This document shows, piece after piece, positions 21,971 to 31,431 of a DNA stretch of 64,000 nt. The notes under the pieces were generated by a model. The model was not told the origin of the DNA and did not search any database. It saw nothing but the letters and a program-made list of their open reading frames with translations. The number at the start of each line of letters is the position of its first letter. The first letter of the stretch is position 1. Made by a program: the position numbers and the translations under genes. The DNA comes from Bathynomus jamesi (lineage: Eukaryota > Arthropoda > Malacostraca > Isopoda > Cirolanidae): NCBI GenBank assembly GCA_023014485.1, contig JAJOZX010001000.1, positions 343,501-407,500 on the forward strand, written 5' to 3'.

Positions 21971-22545
21971 TACAGGGTGTCCGAGAATTATCTGTACAAT
22001 ATTTGGCTGTTATTAAAAGTCAACCATGAAGTGTAAAAATTCCAGTGTTGTCCCATTTTACAGAGAATCTCATTAAGTTTTTTCTGATACCAAGTTTTGA
22101 CAAGTTTTTTAGAAATTCCAGTGTGTCCGAACATTATCTGTACAATTTCATCTTTTAATAAAATTCTGATAACACACGTAAAATTCTTAAACAAGATTAT
22201 TTAGAATCTGTATTTTCAAAAGTTTCTTTATTAAAGTAACGTTGTTACAAACATTCGATATGTGCACCATTAGTGATTCGCAAAACATCCAATCGATACT
22301 CCAAATGTTGCCATGTACGCTGCAGCATATCCACATCAATTCGCTCAATAGCAGCTGTGATTCTTGCTTTTAAATCATCCATGTCTGTCACCCGCGTACA
22401 TTTCTAAAAAACTTGTCAAAACGTGGTATCAGAAAAAACTTAATGAGATTCTCTGTAAAATGGGACAACACTAGAGTTTTTACACTTCATGGTTGACTTT
22501 TAATAACAGCCAAAAATTGTACAGATAATTCTCGGACACCCTGTA
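21971..22545. mobile_element. Mariner-derived element with about 145-bp inverted repeats
   Basis: Begins TACAGGGTGTCCGAGAATTA and ends with its near-exact complement. The inverted arms (21971-22115 and 22405-22545) match almost throughout. A second, degraded copy of the tip (GTGTCCGAACATTATCTGTA) lies at 22123-22143, suggesting an internal duplication. The centre carries the tail of a transposase on the minus strand. Confidence 0.88.
22250..22400 (-). pseudogene. C-terminal tail of a mariner-like transposase
   Basis: The minus strand reads VTDMDDLKARITAAIERI, then MLQRTWQHLEYRLDVLRIT and NGAHIE before a stop. This matches the C-terminus of the transposase at 56413-56920 (RITEAIASV, VWLELNHRLDVCRATRGAHIE). 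The catalytic part is missing. Confidence 0.7.
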
Positions 22546-22565
22546 TGTAAATTTTTTTTTATTTT

Positions 22566-22587
22566 GTGTGTGTGTGTGTGTGTGTGT
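22566..22587. repeat. (TG)n microsatellite
   Basis: Short TG run right after the mariner-derived element. Confidence 0.85.
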
Positions 22588-22960
22588 AACAAATTCTTAA
22601 CTACTTTTACATAAGGTAATCATGAAAGCTTATCAGGGATGCATACATGAGTCACTCATATAATCTCTAAGTACGCATGATCAAGATTAATCATAGATTA
22701 CTAAACGGAATATAGTCTTTTTTTTAAAGAGCTTTAACATTTGCAGATTTTTATCACGTCTACAAATCTGCAAATCATCATTACAGTTTTAACGGTGAAG
22801 CAGAATAAAATCGACTTGCATAAAACCGAACGCAAAAATTCCAGACATGCCTAAGGTCAAACATTTTGATCTTATAAAGGTATATTTATTTAATTTGTGT
22901 TATGTTCAGTGATGGAAATGGGGGTTAGGAACTACTGTAGGTACACGCTTGGGAAAAGAG

Positions 22961-23027
22961 CGCGCGCGCGCGCGCACACACACACACACACACACAACAC
23001 ACACACACACACACACCACACACACAT
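22961..23027. repeat. (GC)n(AC)n compound microsatellite
   Basis: GCGCGC run followed by interrupted ACACAC blocks. Frames across it on both strands are artefacts. Confidence 0.9.
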
Positions 23028-23614
23028 ATCCGTATATTTGGGGAACAGCTTTTCCTTTGAACATGTTTGTTTGAACAATCGACCGTAGTTTTTACTTATT
23101 AATTTATTATTAGTTTTCTCAATTTTCCGTATGATATTTTTCAATAATGCTGATTAAATTATAAATAATATTTCCAAAATTTTCCGACGTTTCTCTCTGT
23201 CCTCGAGCATCTTCAGGGAATTCGTTTGGAGCCATCTTCGTAGGTGTTCTGCCTAGAATGAAAATTTCTGTGGTCGATGTGACCAAGAAAGAAGATAGTG
23301 AAGAAGAGAAACTGGAACAGACGAAGAAATGGGAAAGAAATAGAGAAAGAGTGGAACAGAAACGAGAGCGTGAGTAGAAGAAGACAGGCGCCCGGGCTCA
23401 ACCAGGCACGCGCAGGTGTTAAGAGCAGGCTCTTTTGTAAATTTGGGGATCCGAACCCCGAGGCCTACTAACCTCACAAGGAGGAAGCAGGCCCCCTAAA
23501 AAAGTGACAACAGATGCCGATAGCAGAACCACCGACACCTTCTCGGAGGATGGAAGAGAAAAGATCTCTACCTCCAGCGAGGCCACACGACAATCGACCA
23601 ATCGACCAAATTTC
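23028..23614. other. No gene recognised; possible repeat
   Basis: No convincing coding frame. On the minus strand, 23219-23170 reads CCCTGAAGATGCTCGAGG followed by GAGAAACGTCGGA; blocks of this kind occur in the terminal repeats of some Penelope-like retroelements, but I see no such RT here. At 23440-23470 a B-box-like GGTTCGGATCC occurs on the minus strand without a matching A box. Confidence 0.35.
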
Positions 23615-23832
23615 TTGTCAGGGCGCTCTTTTATAGCTCATTTTCGGAGGTTTTCTCGCAGTTTCGCGCGTACGTGTACTAACGGGATAGGTCAGTTTCG
23701 TACGTGTAACTTGAGGATTCGTTCTTGCCCGGTTCGCTGATTGTTTATTTTCGGGGAAGTGTGTCTTATTATTAATGCTTCGATGATATGAAGTCTTTTC
23801 TCATCCCTTATTTGTGTTACCACGTTTGTTGC
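23615..23832 (-). repeat. Left arm of a 218-bp inverted repeat
   Basis: Near-complete inverted match to 25850-26067. On the minus strand the arm ends CTATAAAAGAGCGCCCTGACAA, so its TATA-like motif points outward (left). Confidence 0.9.
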
Positions 23833-23933
23833 TTCCACTATCTGTTATGTATGTTCCACATGTGATCTTTCGGACTTCCTTCTTGTAAGTGCATTGTTAG
23901 CCTTCTTGACAGTGTTGTTATGGTTGAGCCCAG

Positions 23934-23983
23934 GTATCTCACGTTTCCTTGAAGTTTGCAAACTTCGAGGAAACGTGAGATAC
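23934..23983. repeat. 50-bp near-perfect palindrome
   Basis: The two 25-nt halves starting GTATCTCACGTTTCCT are reverse complements with a single mismatch, centred on TTTGCAAA. It sits exactly at the 5' truncation point of the LINE fragment that follows. Confidence 0.9.
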
Positions 23984-25174
23984 ACTATTAGCAACAATAG
24001 ACATTAGTAAAGCATTTGATACTATCCCACGCTTCCCTCTCATAAACAAAATATTCAACACAAACATGCACAATAACACCGAAAGGTGGCTGAGCAACTA
24101 TCTTTGAGGAAGATACTCACATGTTACATTTAATGGCAAGTCATCCAAAAAAAAGCTTTTTCCGAACGGGGTCCCTCAAGGCTCTGTTCTCTCACCAACA
24201 TTCTTCAACTTGTACATGCATGACACTCAAACACCCATAGATAACAAGCTTACCTTATCATATGCGGATGACATCTCTAACATCCACCCACAACAACATC
24301 GACACCGCTACAAATAACCTACAAACATACATAAACAGTATACGAGACTGGCTCACACACAATAGACTCAAAGTAACGCCCACAAAATCAACCATCACCT
24401 TGATTACAAGCAACACAAAAGAACACCAGATAACTCCACAGATTACACTAAACAACACCAACATTCCACACACTCACAGGACCAAAATACTTGGGGTCAC
24501 ATACAACACATCATTATCTTTTGCAAACCACATTCAGGACATTAGAAACAAATGTACGTCTAGACTTAACACGCTTAGGGTACTAACAGGCACAAACTTT
24601 GGACACGAGCAGGAAATAACATCACTACTCATATATAAACAATTTATTCGCTCAGTTATGGATTATGCTAGCCCATGCTGGGCACCCATTATCTCAAACA
24701 CACACACAAACACCTTACAGACAATACAAAACAACGCACTTCGTATCATTACAGGATGCACTCAAACAACACCAATAGAATACCTGCACACAGAAACAAA
24801 AATGCTGAAAGTTAGGGAACATTTAAACATGAGGGGAGCACAATTCACGGCAGCAACAACTAACCCACAACACCATTACCACTACATGTACAATCATGCA
24901 CCGACACCTCGCACCATTAAGGTAACACCAGAGAGACATTATAACCAAATACTCCATTCCATACCACGCCCCACAGACATCACACAGTACAGAAAACACA
25001 CACACACACACACACACCTAACCCATAAAGCACTGACACGACTCGGTCCGAATGCGGTCCTAGGTGCGAAGCCGCCACCCATTAACAGGTCAGAGATCAG
25101 CCTGAGCAGATCGGATCGAGTTAACTTAGCACGATTCCGATGTGGACATCACCCCAACTTAGACATGTACACTA
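23984..25174 (+). pseudogene. LINE reverse transcriptase fragment (I/R1/Jockey-type), part 1
   Basis: Starts inside RT at motif A (IDISKAFDTIPRFPLI), then a stop at 24103, motif B NGVPQGSVLSPTFFNLYMH and catalytic SYADDISN (24256). After a frame change the C-terminal domain reads RLKVTPTKSTITLITSN and TKILGVTYNTSL, then SVMDYASPCWAPI and VNLARFRCGHHPNLDMYT. The upstream half (endonuclease, RT fingers) is missing. A MITE interrupts the C-terminus at 25175; the frame resumes at 25617. Codons are A/C-rich. The C-terminal zinc-knuckle type points to the I/R1/Jockey assemblage; clade not resolved. Confidence 0.85.
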
Positions 25175-25616
25175 GGGTTATGACATTTTTATAACATCAT
25201 GTTCCTGTATCATAAATCGATGAACTTTTGCCCCCTGACAATGAAAATAACAGTTTTTTCGATATATTTTGAAAAAACTCACCCCAAAATAAAAAATAAA
25301 AAAAATAATAAATATTGGTTGCTCCTTGGTATAACTATTGCAGATGGGTCTCTGTTCCAGTGATTTTCCAGAGTATTTAGTGCTTTTCGGTATTGTTGCA
25401 AGATATTGGACAATTTATGATAATCATTAGGTAACCAATCTAGAATGGTGCAATGCAGCTGTCTCGAATATACTAATATACTATATTTGCTTTCGGGGTG
25501 ACATTTGTTTTTAATTCTGAAGAATTAGGCCCTTTTTTATTGTTTTCAAGCAAAAGTTCATCGATTGATGATACAGGAAACAATATTTATGACAAAAAAT
25601 TAAAAAGTCATAACCC
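25175..25616. mobile_element. 442-bp MITE inserted in the LINE fragment
   Basis: Ends GGGTTATGAC and GTCATAACCC, flanked by TA on both sides; subterminal sequence pairs for about 65 bp in total, including CCTGTATCAT and TCGATGAACTTTTGC. TA flanks suggest a Tc1/mariner-type element. TGTACAC also repeats outside both ends (25166-25172, 25622-25628), so a longer duplication is possible. No coding frame. Confidence 0.88.
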
Positions 25617-25765
25617 TAAATTGTACACACAGACTAGACAACTCCACAGACGACACCTGCCACCTGTGCCAGGACACACCACAAACAATTGAACACATTA
25701 TGACAGACTGTACCACTCTAGCACGACATAGAACACAACACAACACAACATCACTAGTGCGCTGA
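25617..25765 (+). pseudogene. LINE fragment, part 2 (C-terminal zinc knuckle)
   Basis: Continues the protein interrupted at 25174: THRLDNSTDDTCHLCQDT then TIEHIMTDCTTLARHRT. Cys-x2-Cys, His and Cys at normal spacing form the C-terminal CCHC motif of I/R1/Jockey-type LINEs. A small CA-repeat indel shifts the frame at the join. It stops at TGA 25763-25765. Confidence 0.8.
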
Positions 25766-25849
25766 ACCTCTTCTCCACTCCAGAGAGGGCGATCGGTTAC
25801 CTGCGTGCCGCCAGCTTGCTCGATCAGGGTGGGCTGATCGGCTAAACAA

Positions 25850-26067
25850 CAACAAACAACGTGGTAACACAAATAAGGGATGAGAAAAGACTTCATATCA
25901 TCGAAGCATTAATAATAAAAGAGACTTCCCCGAAAATAAACAATCGGCGAACCGGGCAAGAACGAATCCTCAAGTTACACGTACGAAACTGACCGATCCC
26001 GTTAGTACACGTACGCGACTGCGGGAAAACCTCCGAAAATGAGCTATAAAAGAGAGCGCCCTGACAA
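25850..26067 (+). repeat. Right arm of a 218-bp inverted repeat
   Basis: Inverted copy of 23615-23832, ending GCTATAAAAGAGAGCGCC then CTGACAA; the TATA-like motif faces right, towards the next LINE. The right arm has two extra bases (AGAGAG for AGAG) relative to the left. Between the arms lie the palindrome, the LINE fragment and its MITE. Confidence 0.9.
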
Positions 26068-28705
26068 CCCAGACATCATCCTCATTAACTCACACAGCCT
26101 AAAGGCACCCCAGCAAATAAAACTGTTCAATTACATCATACAATCGAACAGATCGCAAGAACTGCATGACGGTGTTGCAATTGCCGTCAAACGTGGTCTT
26201 CGCTTCGAAGAGATCACAAGCTTCGAAGACGAAACACTGGCAGTGAGGTTAAGACTGGGCCACGAAGACCTCATCATTGGGACGACATACTGCCCCCCGA
26301 GGAGGGGCACCATCTCATCAGCAGATATTATCAAACTTCTGAACTACAACTGCCCAGTTTACATCATCGGAGACCTGAATGCCAGACATGTGGACTTCGA
26401 CGATAACTACAGCAACCATTACGGGAAACAACTGGCAGAAATAAACAGAAGGGGGAAAATGAAGTGGTTAGGGCCACATTTTCCAACTTTTTACGGCAGG
26501 AATGCCGGAACGATGCCCGACAAAATTATTGCCAATAATCTGGCATACCTCAACACTCATCACTATCCGGGCCCCGCCACACCCAGCGACCACGTCCCTA
26601 TCATCATGAAGATTGCCTGCGCTCCTTTACAAGTCCCAATCCGTCCCCGCCCCTCCATCCGCAAGACGAACTGGGAGGAGTACCAGGCTGATCTCGCCCA
26701 ACACGAGCCCTCAGAACTGAATGGTGGGGGGATAGCAGCAATTGAAGCTGCCACGGCAGACCTTCTGAAGGCGCTGAAGACTGCCAAGGAAAAACACGTA
26801 CCATCACCCACCGCATTCTGCCACACCCTCCCCTTCCGAAGAAATCGACGCCGTCACACGCCAATTAAACGTCGTCAGGAACCAGATGGACAGCGGCATA
26901 AATTACCTGCATAACAAACTGCAATACAACATCCTCAGAGCCCGACTACGAGGCTTGTGGATTGAAAAAGAACACGACATGTGGAACGCGCTCGTCGACA
27001 GGATAGACGTAGAAAGAGACCCAAAAACCTTCTGGTCACAGATAAGGAAACTAAAAGGAACACCCAAAGCTGAAAAATTCAAGACACTCCTGAATGAAAC
27101 GGAAGACCTCTCATCTCGGACCAAGAAATAGCGGAAAGCTTTCGAAATCGTCTCAGAAGAACGTTCAACATAAGCGATGAAGAAAATGACCTGTTCGACG
27201 AAGACAATGAAGCAAGGGTCACACAGTGGCTGGAAGACAACCACGAAAGGATCCTACCAACGGATAGGGCAGAACCCCTAAATGCCAACTTCAGAATTAC
27301 GGTGAAAGAGGTCACTGACACGATCAGCCTCTTTAAAGAAAAGGCACCAGGCCCTCCGGAATCACGAAAACCCTGATCCAAAAGTCGCCCCCGAACATAC
27401 ACGAAGAGATAGCAAACATATTTAGCGCCAGTCTCTCCATCGGATACTTCCCAAAAGCATTAAAAACCGCAAAAATCATCATGATCCCTAAAGGAGGGAA
27501 ATCCGCAGAGTTCATCGAGAACTATAGACCCATCAGCCTGTTAGAAGTACTCGGCAAAACCCTGGAAAAAATACTCCTTCGGAAACTGAATTTCCACCTC
27601 ACGGTCAATGGTGCACTTTCAGACGCCCAACATGGATTCAGGAAAAAGAGAGGCACAGCCACAGCCCTCGCCATTCTGCACGAAACGGTGGCAAACAAAC
27701 TAGCGTTCAGCAGAAGAGTCTCGATAGTACTGAGAGATGTGAAGGCCGTCTTCGACAAAGTGTGGCACCAAGGATTACAATACCGCATCCTCGAACAGAA
27801 CATGGAAGCAAACTTAGGGAAAATCCTTTGCAGCTTCCTCAAAGATCGAAAAGCTTACGTCCAACACAAGACCCACACTGGCAAGCTCCTCGACATCCAG
27901 GCGGGAGTGCCCCAGGGAGCAATACTTTCGCCCACTCTGTACAACCTGTACATCGCCCAATTGCCTCCGCCCCCACCACACGCCCGAGAAGTCATCTACG
28001 CGGACGACATCACGCAAATAGTAACATCAAACCTCAGCAAAGAGCAACAGGCTGAAGAGACAAATTGAAAGAATCAATGAATTCGAGGAACGTTGGAAAA
28101 TTCAGACAAACCAACAGAAATTCACAGTTATTAACATTGGCCGCAGGAACGTTCACGCACTAGAAATAAACAACCGAATCCAACCTTACAAGCAACAAGG
28201 CACAGCTCTCGGCCTGACCATCAACAGCTTTGGCTATAAAAATCAAACCACAGCAAGGTCAAACAAAGCGAAAGGAGAGCTCAGTAAACTCTACTGTTTC
28301 AGGGGACTCTCGGTAAAAAATAAGAAGATGCTGTACACGGCGCTCGTACGGTCTATCCTCGAATACCCGGCAATTCCACTGCACACAACGAGCGACACAA
28401 ATCTGATGTTGCTACAAAAAATACAGAACGCTGGAACAAGATTCATCCTGGGGAAACGACTCAGCGACAGGATATCTTCCCAGGCACTGCACCAACAAGC
28501 AAACTTACCAGCCCTCAATGTGCTTCTGCACAGTAGGGCGGAGAAAACTTGGAGGAAGGTACGAAACACCTCTCCACAGACCTATGAAGAACTCTATATT
28601 GGACCTCAGCGCGGGAGAGAGTACTTCTACTTCAAGAGAAGTCTACCCCGCAGCAGAAACCCCCCACCAACGGCACTTTTTGTACCGTATATAAAAAATA
28701 AATAA
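26060..28705 (+). pseudogene. Jockey-like LINE ORF2, copy 1 (5'-truncated)
   Basis: Starts within the endonuclease: PDIILINSHSLKAPQQIK, GVAIAVKRGL, TYCPPRRG, IIGDLNARH, PSDHVPII. RT follows: APGPPESRK (26340s frame change), IENYRPISLLEVLGKTLEKI, DAQHGFRKKRGTATAL, motif A LRDVKAVFDKVWHQGL, motif B GVPQGAILSPTLYNLY, catalytic YADDITQI (27998). The tail has EERWKIQTNQQKF, GLTINSFGY, LYTALVRSILEYPAIPLH and ends TALFVPYIKNK at TAA 28703-28705. Frame changes lie near 26830, 27130, 27370 and 28065. The first endonuclease residues (N-x-x-G) and all of ORF1 are absent. The 3' end runs into a TAAATAAATATA microsatellite. Confidence 0.92.
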
Positions 28706-28842
28706 ATAAATATATAAATAAATATATAAATAAATATATAAATAAATATATAAATAAATATATAAATAAATATATAAATAAATATATAAATAAATATATA
28801 AATAAATATATAAATAAATATATAAATAAATAAATAAATAAA
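28697..28842. repeat. TAAATAAATATA 12-bp microsatellite
   Basis: About ten units at the 3' end of the LINE, typical of a LINE tail that has expanded. Both strands give long false frames (YLFI repeats). Confidence 0.93.
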
Positions 28843-28859
28843 GAACAAATAAATAAAAA

Positions 28860-29885
28860 AATAAGAGGTAGAAAACCCAAACTAAGCTAACAAGTCAAGC
28901 ACCCTACAAAAGCTTGAACGCGCAAGGAAGGTGAACCACCTATCACCAGACCTTAAACCCCCCTAAAAAAAAAAAAAAAAAAAACCTGCGCATCCTTGGT
29001 GAGCCCGAGGACCTATCAATTCTTCATCTATATTTCCCATTTCCCCACTTTCTGTCATCACTCCTACAACTCTAATTTCACCGTCGTGGAAGACAGTCGA
29101 CTCCGCAGAAGAAAGAAGATTCTCTCACCGCTTCCCGTACGGCCAGGGTGGCAAAAATCGGGAAAAGACTCTCCGAAGATCTCGACTCTGCCTCAGTGGC
29201 AAAGGAGGAAGAAAACTTCCTTAGTGTGTTTTCATCACTCTCACGGTGGCAAAGGAGGAGGAAAGTCATCCGCGGACGAAATTCTAACATCCGTTTACCA
29301 TTCTCGGTTTTCAACGGTAGTAAGAGCGGCTTGGATTTGGGGGCACACTCCCTGAGCAATAATACAATCAATAGAGAGGAAGACTAACTTACTGTATAAA
29401 TCGAAGCAACAACCCAAACAGAAATTAAGGGTACCTTTAAGAGATATTACACACATGAGGAGGTAAACTCCTCACCCTCCTGCCTCACCCCGCCATGAAG
29501 AAGTGCATTTAACGGTGAATTAAATTCCACTGGATTGGACACCCAAAGGTGGGCAACTATGCTTCGCATAATTGTACCACTGAGGGACCTGCCGACCCTG
29601 GGAGGTTTGTGGTTCGTCCCACTGCCAGTAAGGTAGGGTCCTCTCATTGTACGGGCAATGCAGCTTCTTTCGAAAAAGGCCTCTGAGACAGTTCATGCCA
29701 GAGAAAGTAGCAGGAGCTCGCTCCTCTACCGGGCGAGATAATCGTTGAACCCCCTAGGGGGGCGAACCTCGCTGTGTCAATGCATCGCAACGGATGAGAA
29801 TAGGAGCAAAAAAAAAAATTTTTCTGCACAATTCATAGGCTCTGGGGCGAGGGAGGAAATTGGTTATAAAACCAACCAATTCAAA
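28860..29885 (+). other. Probable 5' UTR of the next Jockey-like LINE
   Basis: After an A-run at 28966-28984 the sequence is non-coding. It contains three loosely repeated GTGGCAAA(G/A)GAGGA(A/G)GAAA blocks at 29149, 29200 and 29246. It leads without break into ORF1 at 29886, so I treat it as its 5' UTR, starting around 28985. Confidence 0.45.
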
Positions 29886-31428
29886 ATGCCAACTCGTATA
29901 CCTCTACGAGTAATACCGGGTAAGGAGACCCCAGCGAGAGGAGCTGTTTTTAGACAAATTTATGGCCACTTAGGCGTGGCCCTTAATAAACTGATAGCGG
30001 TGTCTGGGTTCATCGCACTACGTCATGAGGAAAGGGACGTCAATTCCCTTACCGACACCGCCGTTGTAAAGGCGCTCAAAGAGATTGTCCTTGAGCCACA
30101 AATCTCACCAGCGGTATTGGCCACGAGGTCAATCATCTGCGAAAAACTCGACGAATGGGTCGGAGAACACTCCGCCGAAGATACGAAGGACGAAATTGAA
30201 AGATGCCAAAGATGGGCGAAAGTAATAGTCATTAAATTCGGAAGAAATACTCGCCTCATGAAGGTGGTATTCATTGAATCTGCAATGGCAAAGAAAGCAA
30301 CGGAAGAATGCCTACTGGCCTCCAACGTCAGAATATCACCTAGCCAGATCGAACAGGATCGTTTCATAAACATCCAAATGTGCTTTAGGTGTTATAAATT
30401 GGAAGAACATCTGACAAAGGACCAAACAAGATGCTCCGAATGCAGTGGAAGTGACCACAGCTGGAGGAACTGCAAGAGCCCGATAAAAAAAATGCCTAAA
30501 CTGTGACGGACATCACAGAACAATGGCAATGAACTGCTCCCAAAAAAAGGAACTAATCAAAAAGAAGAGGGATCAACAAAAGGACAGAAATAATCGAGGG
30601 TAAGCAGAAGTAACCGTCCCTGCGACGGCCACAAGGCCAGTAAAAGACAACTCTATCAAGGTGAACGAGAACGCCCCTCTTGAACTACTGACATGTATCA
30701 TGCACGCGCATGTCATGAATATAGCCAAACCAGGTAGCTACGCTACTGAACTGAATTTAATACTGAAGCTCAACGGGTTCCAGGAAATGAAATTCCCGGA
30801 AAATCCTCCGTCTAATCTGCTCACAAATGTAATGAGTCTGTCCCACAAGGACAGCACACCAGAACAGGCTACAGTAGAAGCAGAGCGGAGTAACCCCGTC
30901 AGAATAATAAATAGAGCAACTGCCGCCGCTGGAGACGGCACAAACGTAATTCAAACAGGCAGTACAGACATCCCCCAAAAAGACTCCATAAGCGCTACAA
31001 CTGAGGTGGCACAAACAGCCACAACTTATGCACCGTCTCGGCAAACAAGCAGACACACAACAAAACGTAAGCCAGCCGGCAAAGATGATAAAGACTCGCT
31101 GGACCAATTCCGATACGAAGCCGAGGACTTTAACCTCCAGATATACGCGTCCGAGAAGCAAGGCTTCCCAAAAACCGTAGGCACAAAACAAATAATCGAA
31201 GCAATAGCGTGCCAAAGATATAAATGGGACTACAAATCCACGTCAAAAGAATCAGACGTTGAAGCAGCCTTAAAGCAAGGCCTTATCAAAATAGCAAAAG
31301 AGAATTGCACAGTCTTAACTCAAGAGAACTACAATAAGAAGAGGTGTGGAGCGGAGAGATCCAAGACTAAGGTCCACGAAACAGTCGAGCTGAGAGAAAT
31401 GAATAAACAGACATCAGTGAGCTCATAA
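29886..31428 (+). pseudogene. Jockey-like LINE ORF1 with CCHC zinc knuckles
   Basis: ATG at 29886 (MPTRIPLRVIPGKETPARG). The central part has VIVIKFGRNTRLMKVVFIES, and then three knuckles: CFRCYKLEEH, CSECSGSDHSWRNC and, after a +1 shift in an A8 run near 30490, CLNCDGHHRTMAMNC. An in-frame TAA lies at 30601. The remaining 250 residues are Ser/Thr/Ala-rich and end with KQTSVSS at TAA 31426-31428. Gag-like ORF1 proteins with such knuckles bind the element RNA. ORF2 starts three bases later. Confidence 0.85.
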
Positions 31429-31431
31429 TCA

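Noticed and set aside
23170..23219. Hammerhead ribozyme of a Penelope-like element
   Set aside because: CTGAAGA and GAAAC are present on the minus strand but I could not pair convincing stems I-III, and no Penelope RT lies nearby.
24823..25017. Minus-strand Val/Cys-rich frames opposite the LINE
   Set aside because: Shadow frames produced by the A/C-rich codon use of the plus-strand LINE.
28627..28880. Frames of YLFI/FIYI repeats
   Set aside because: Microsatellite translation (TAAATAAATATA), not protein coding.
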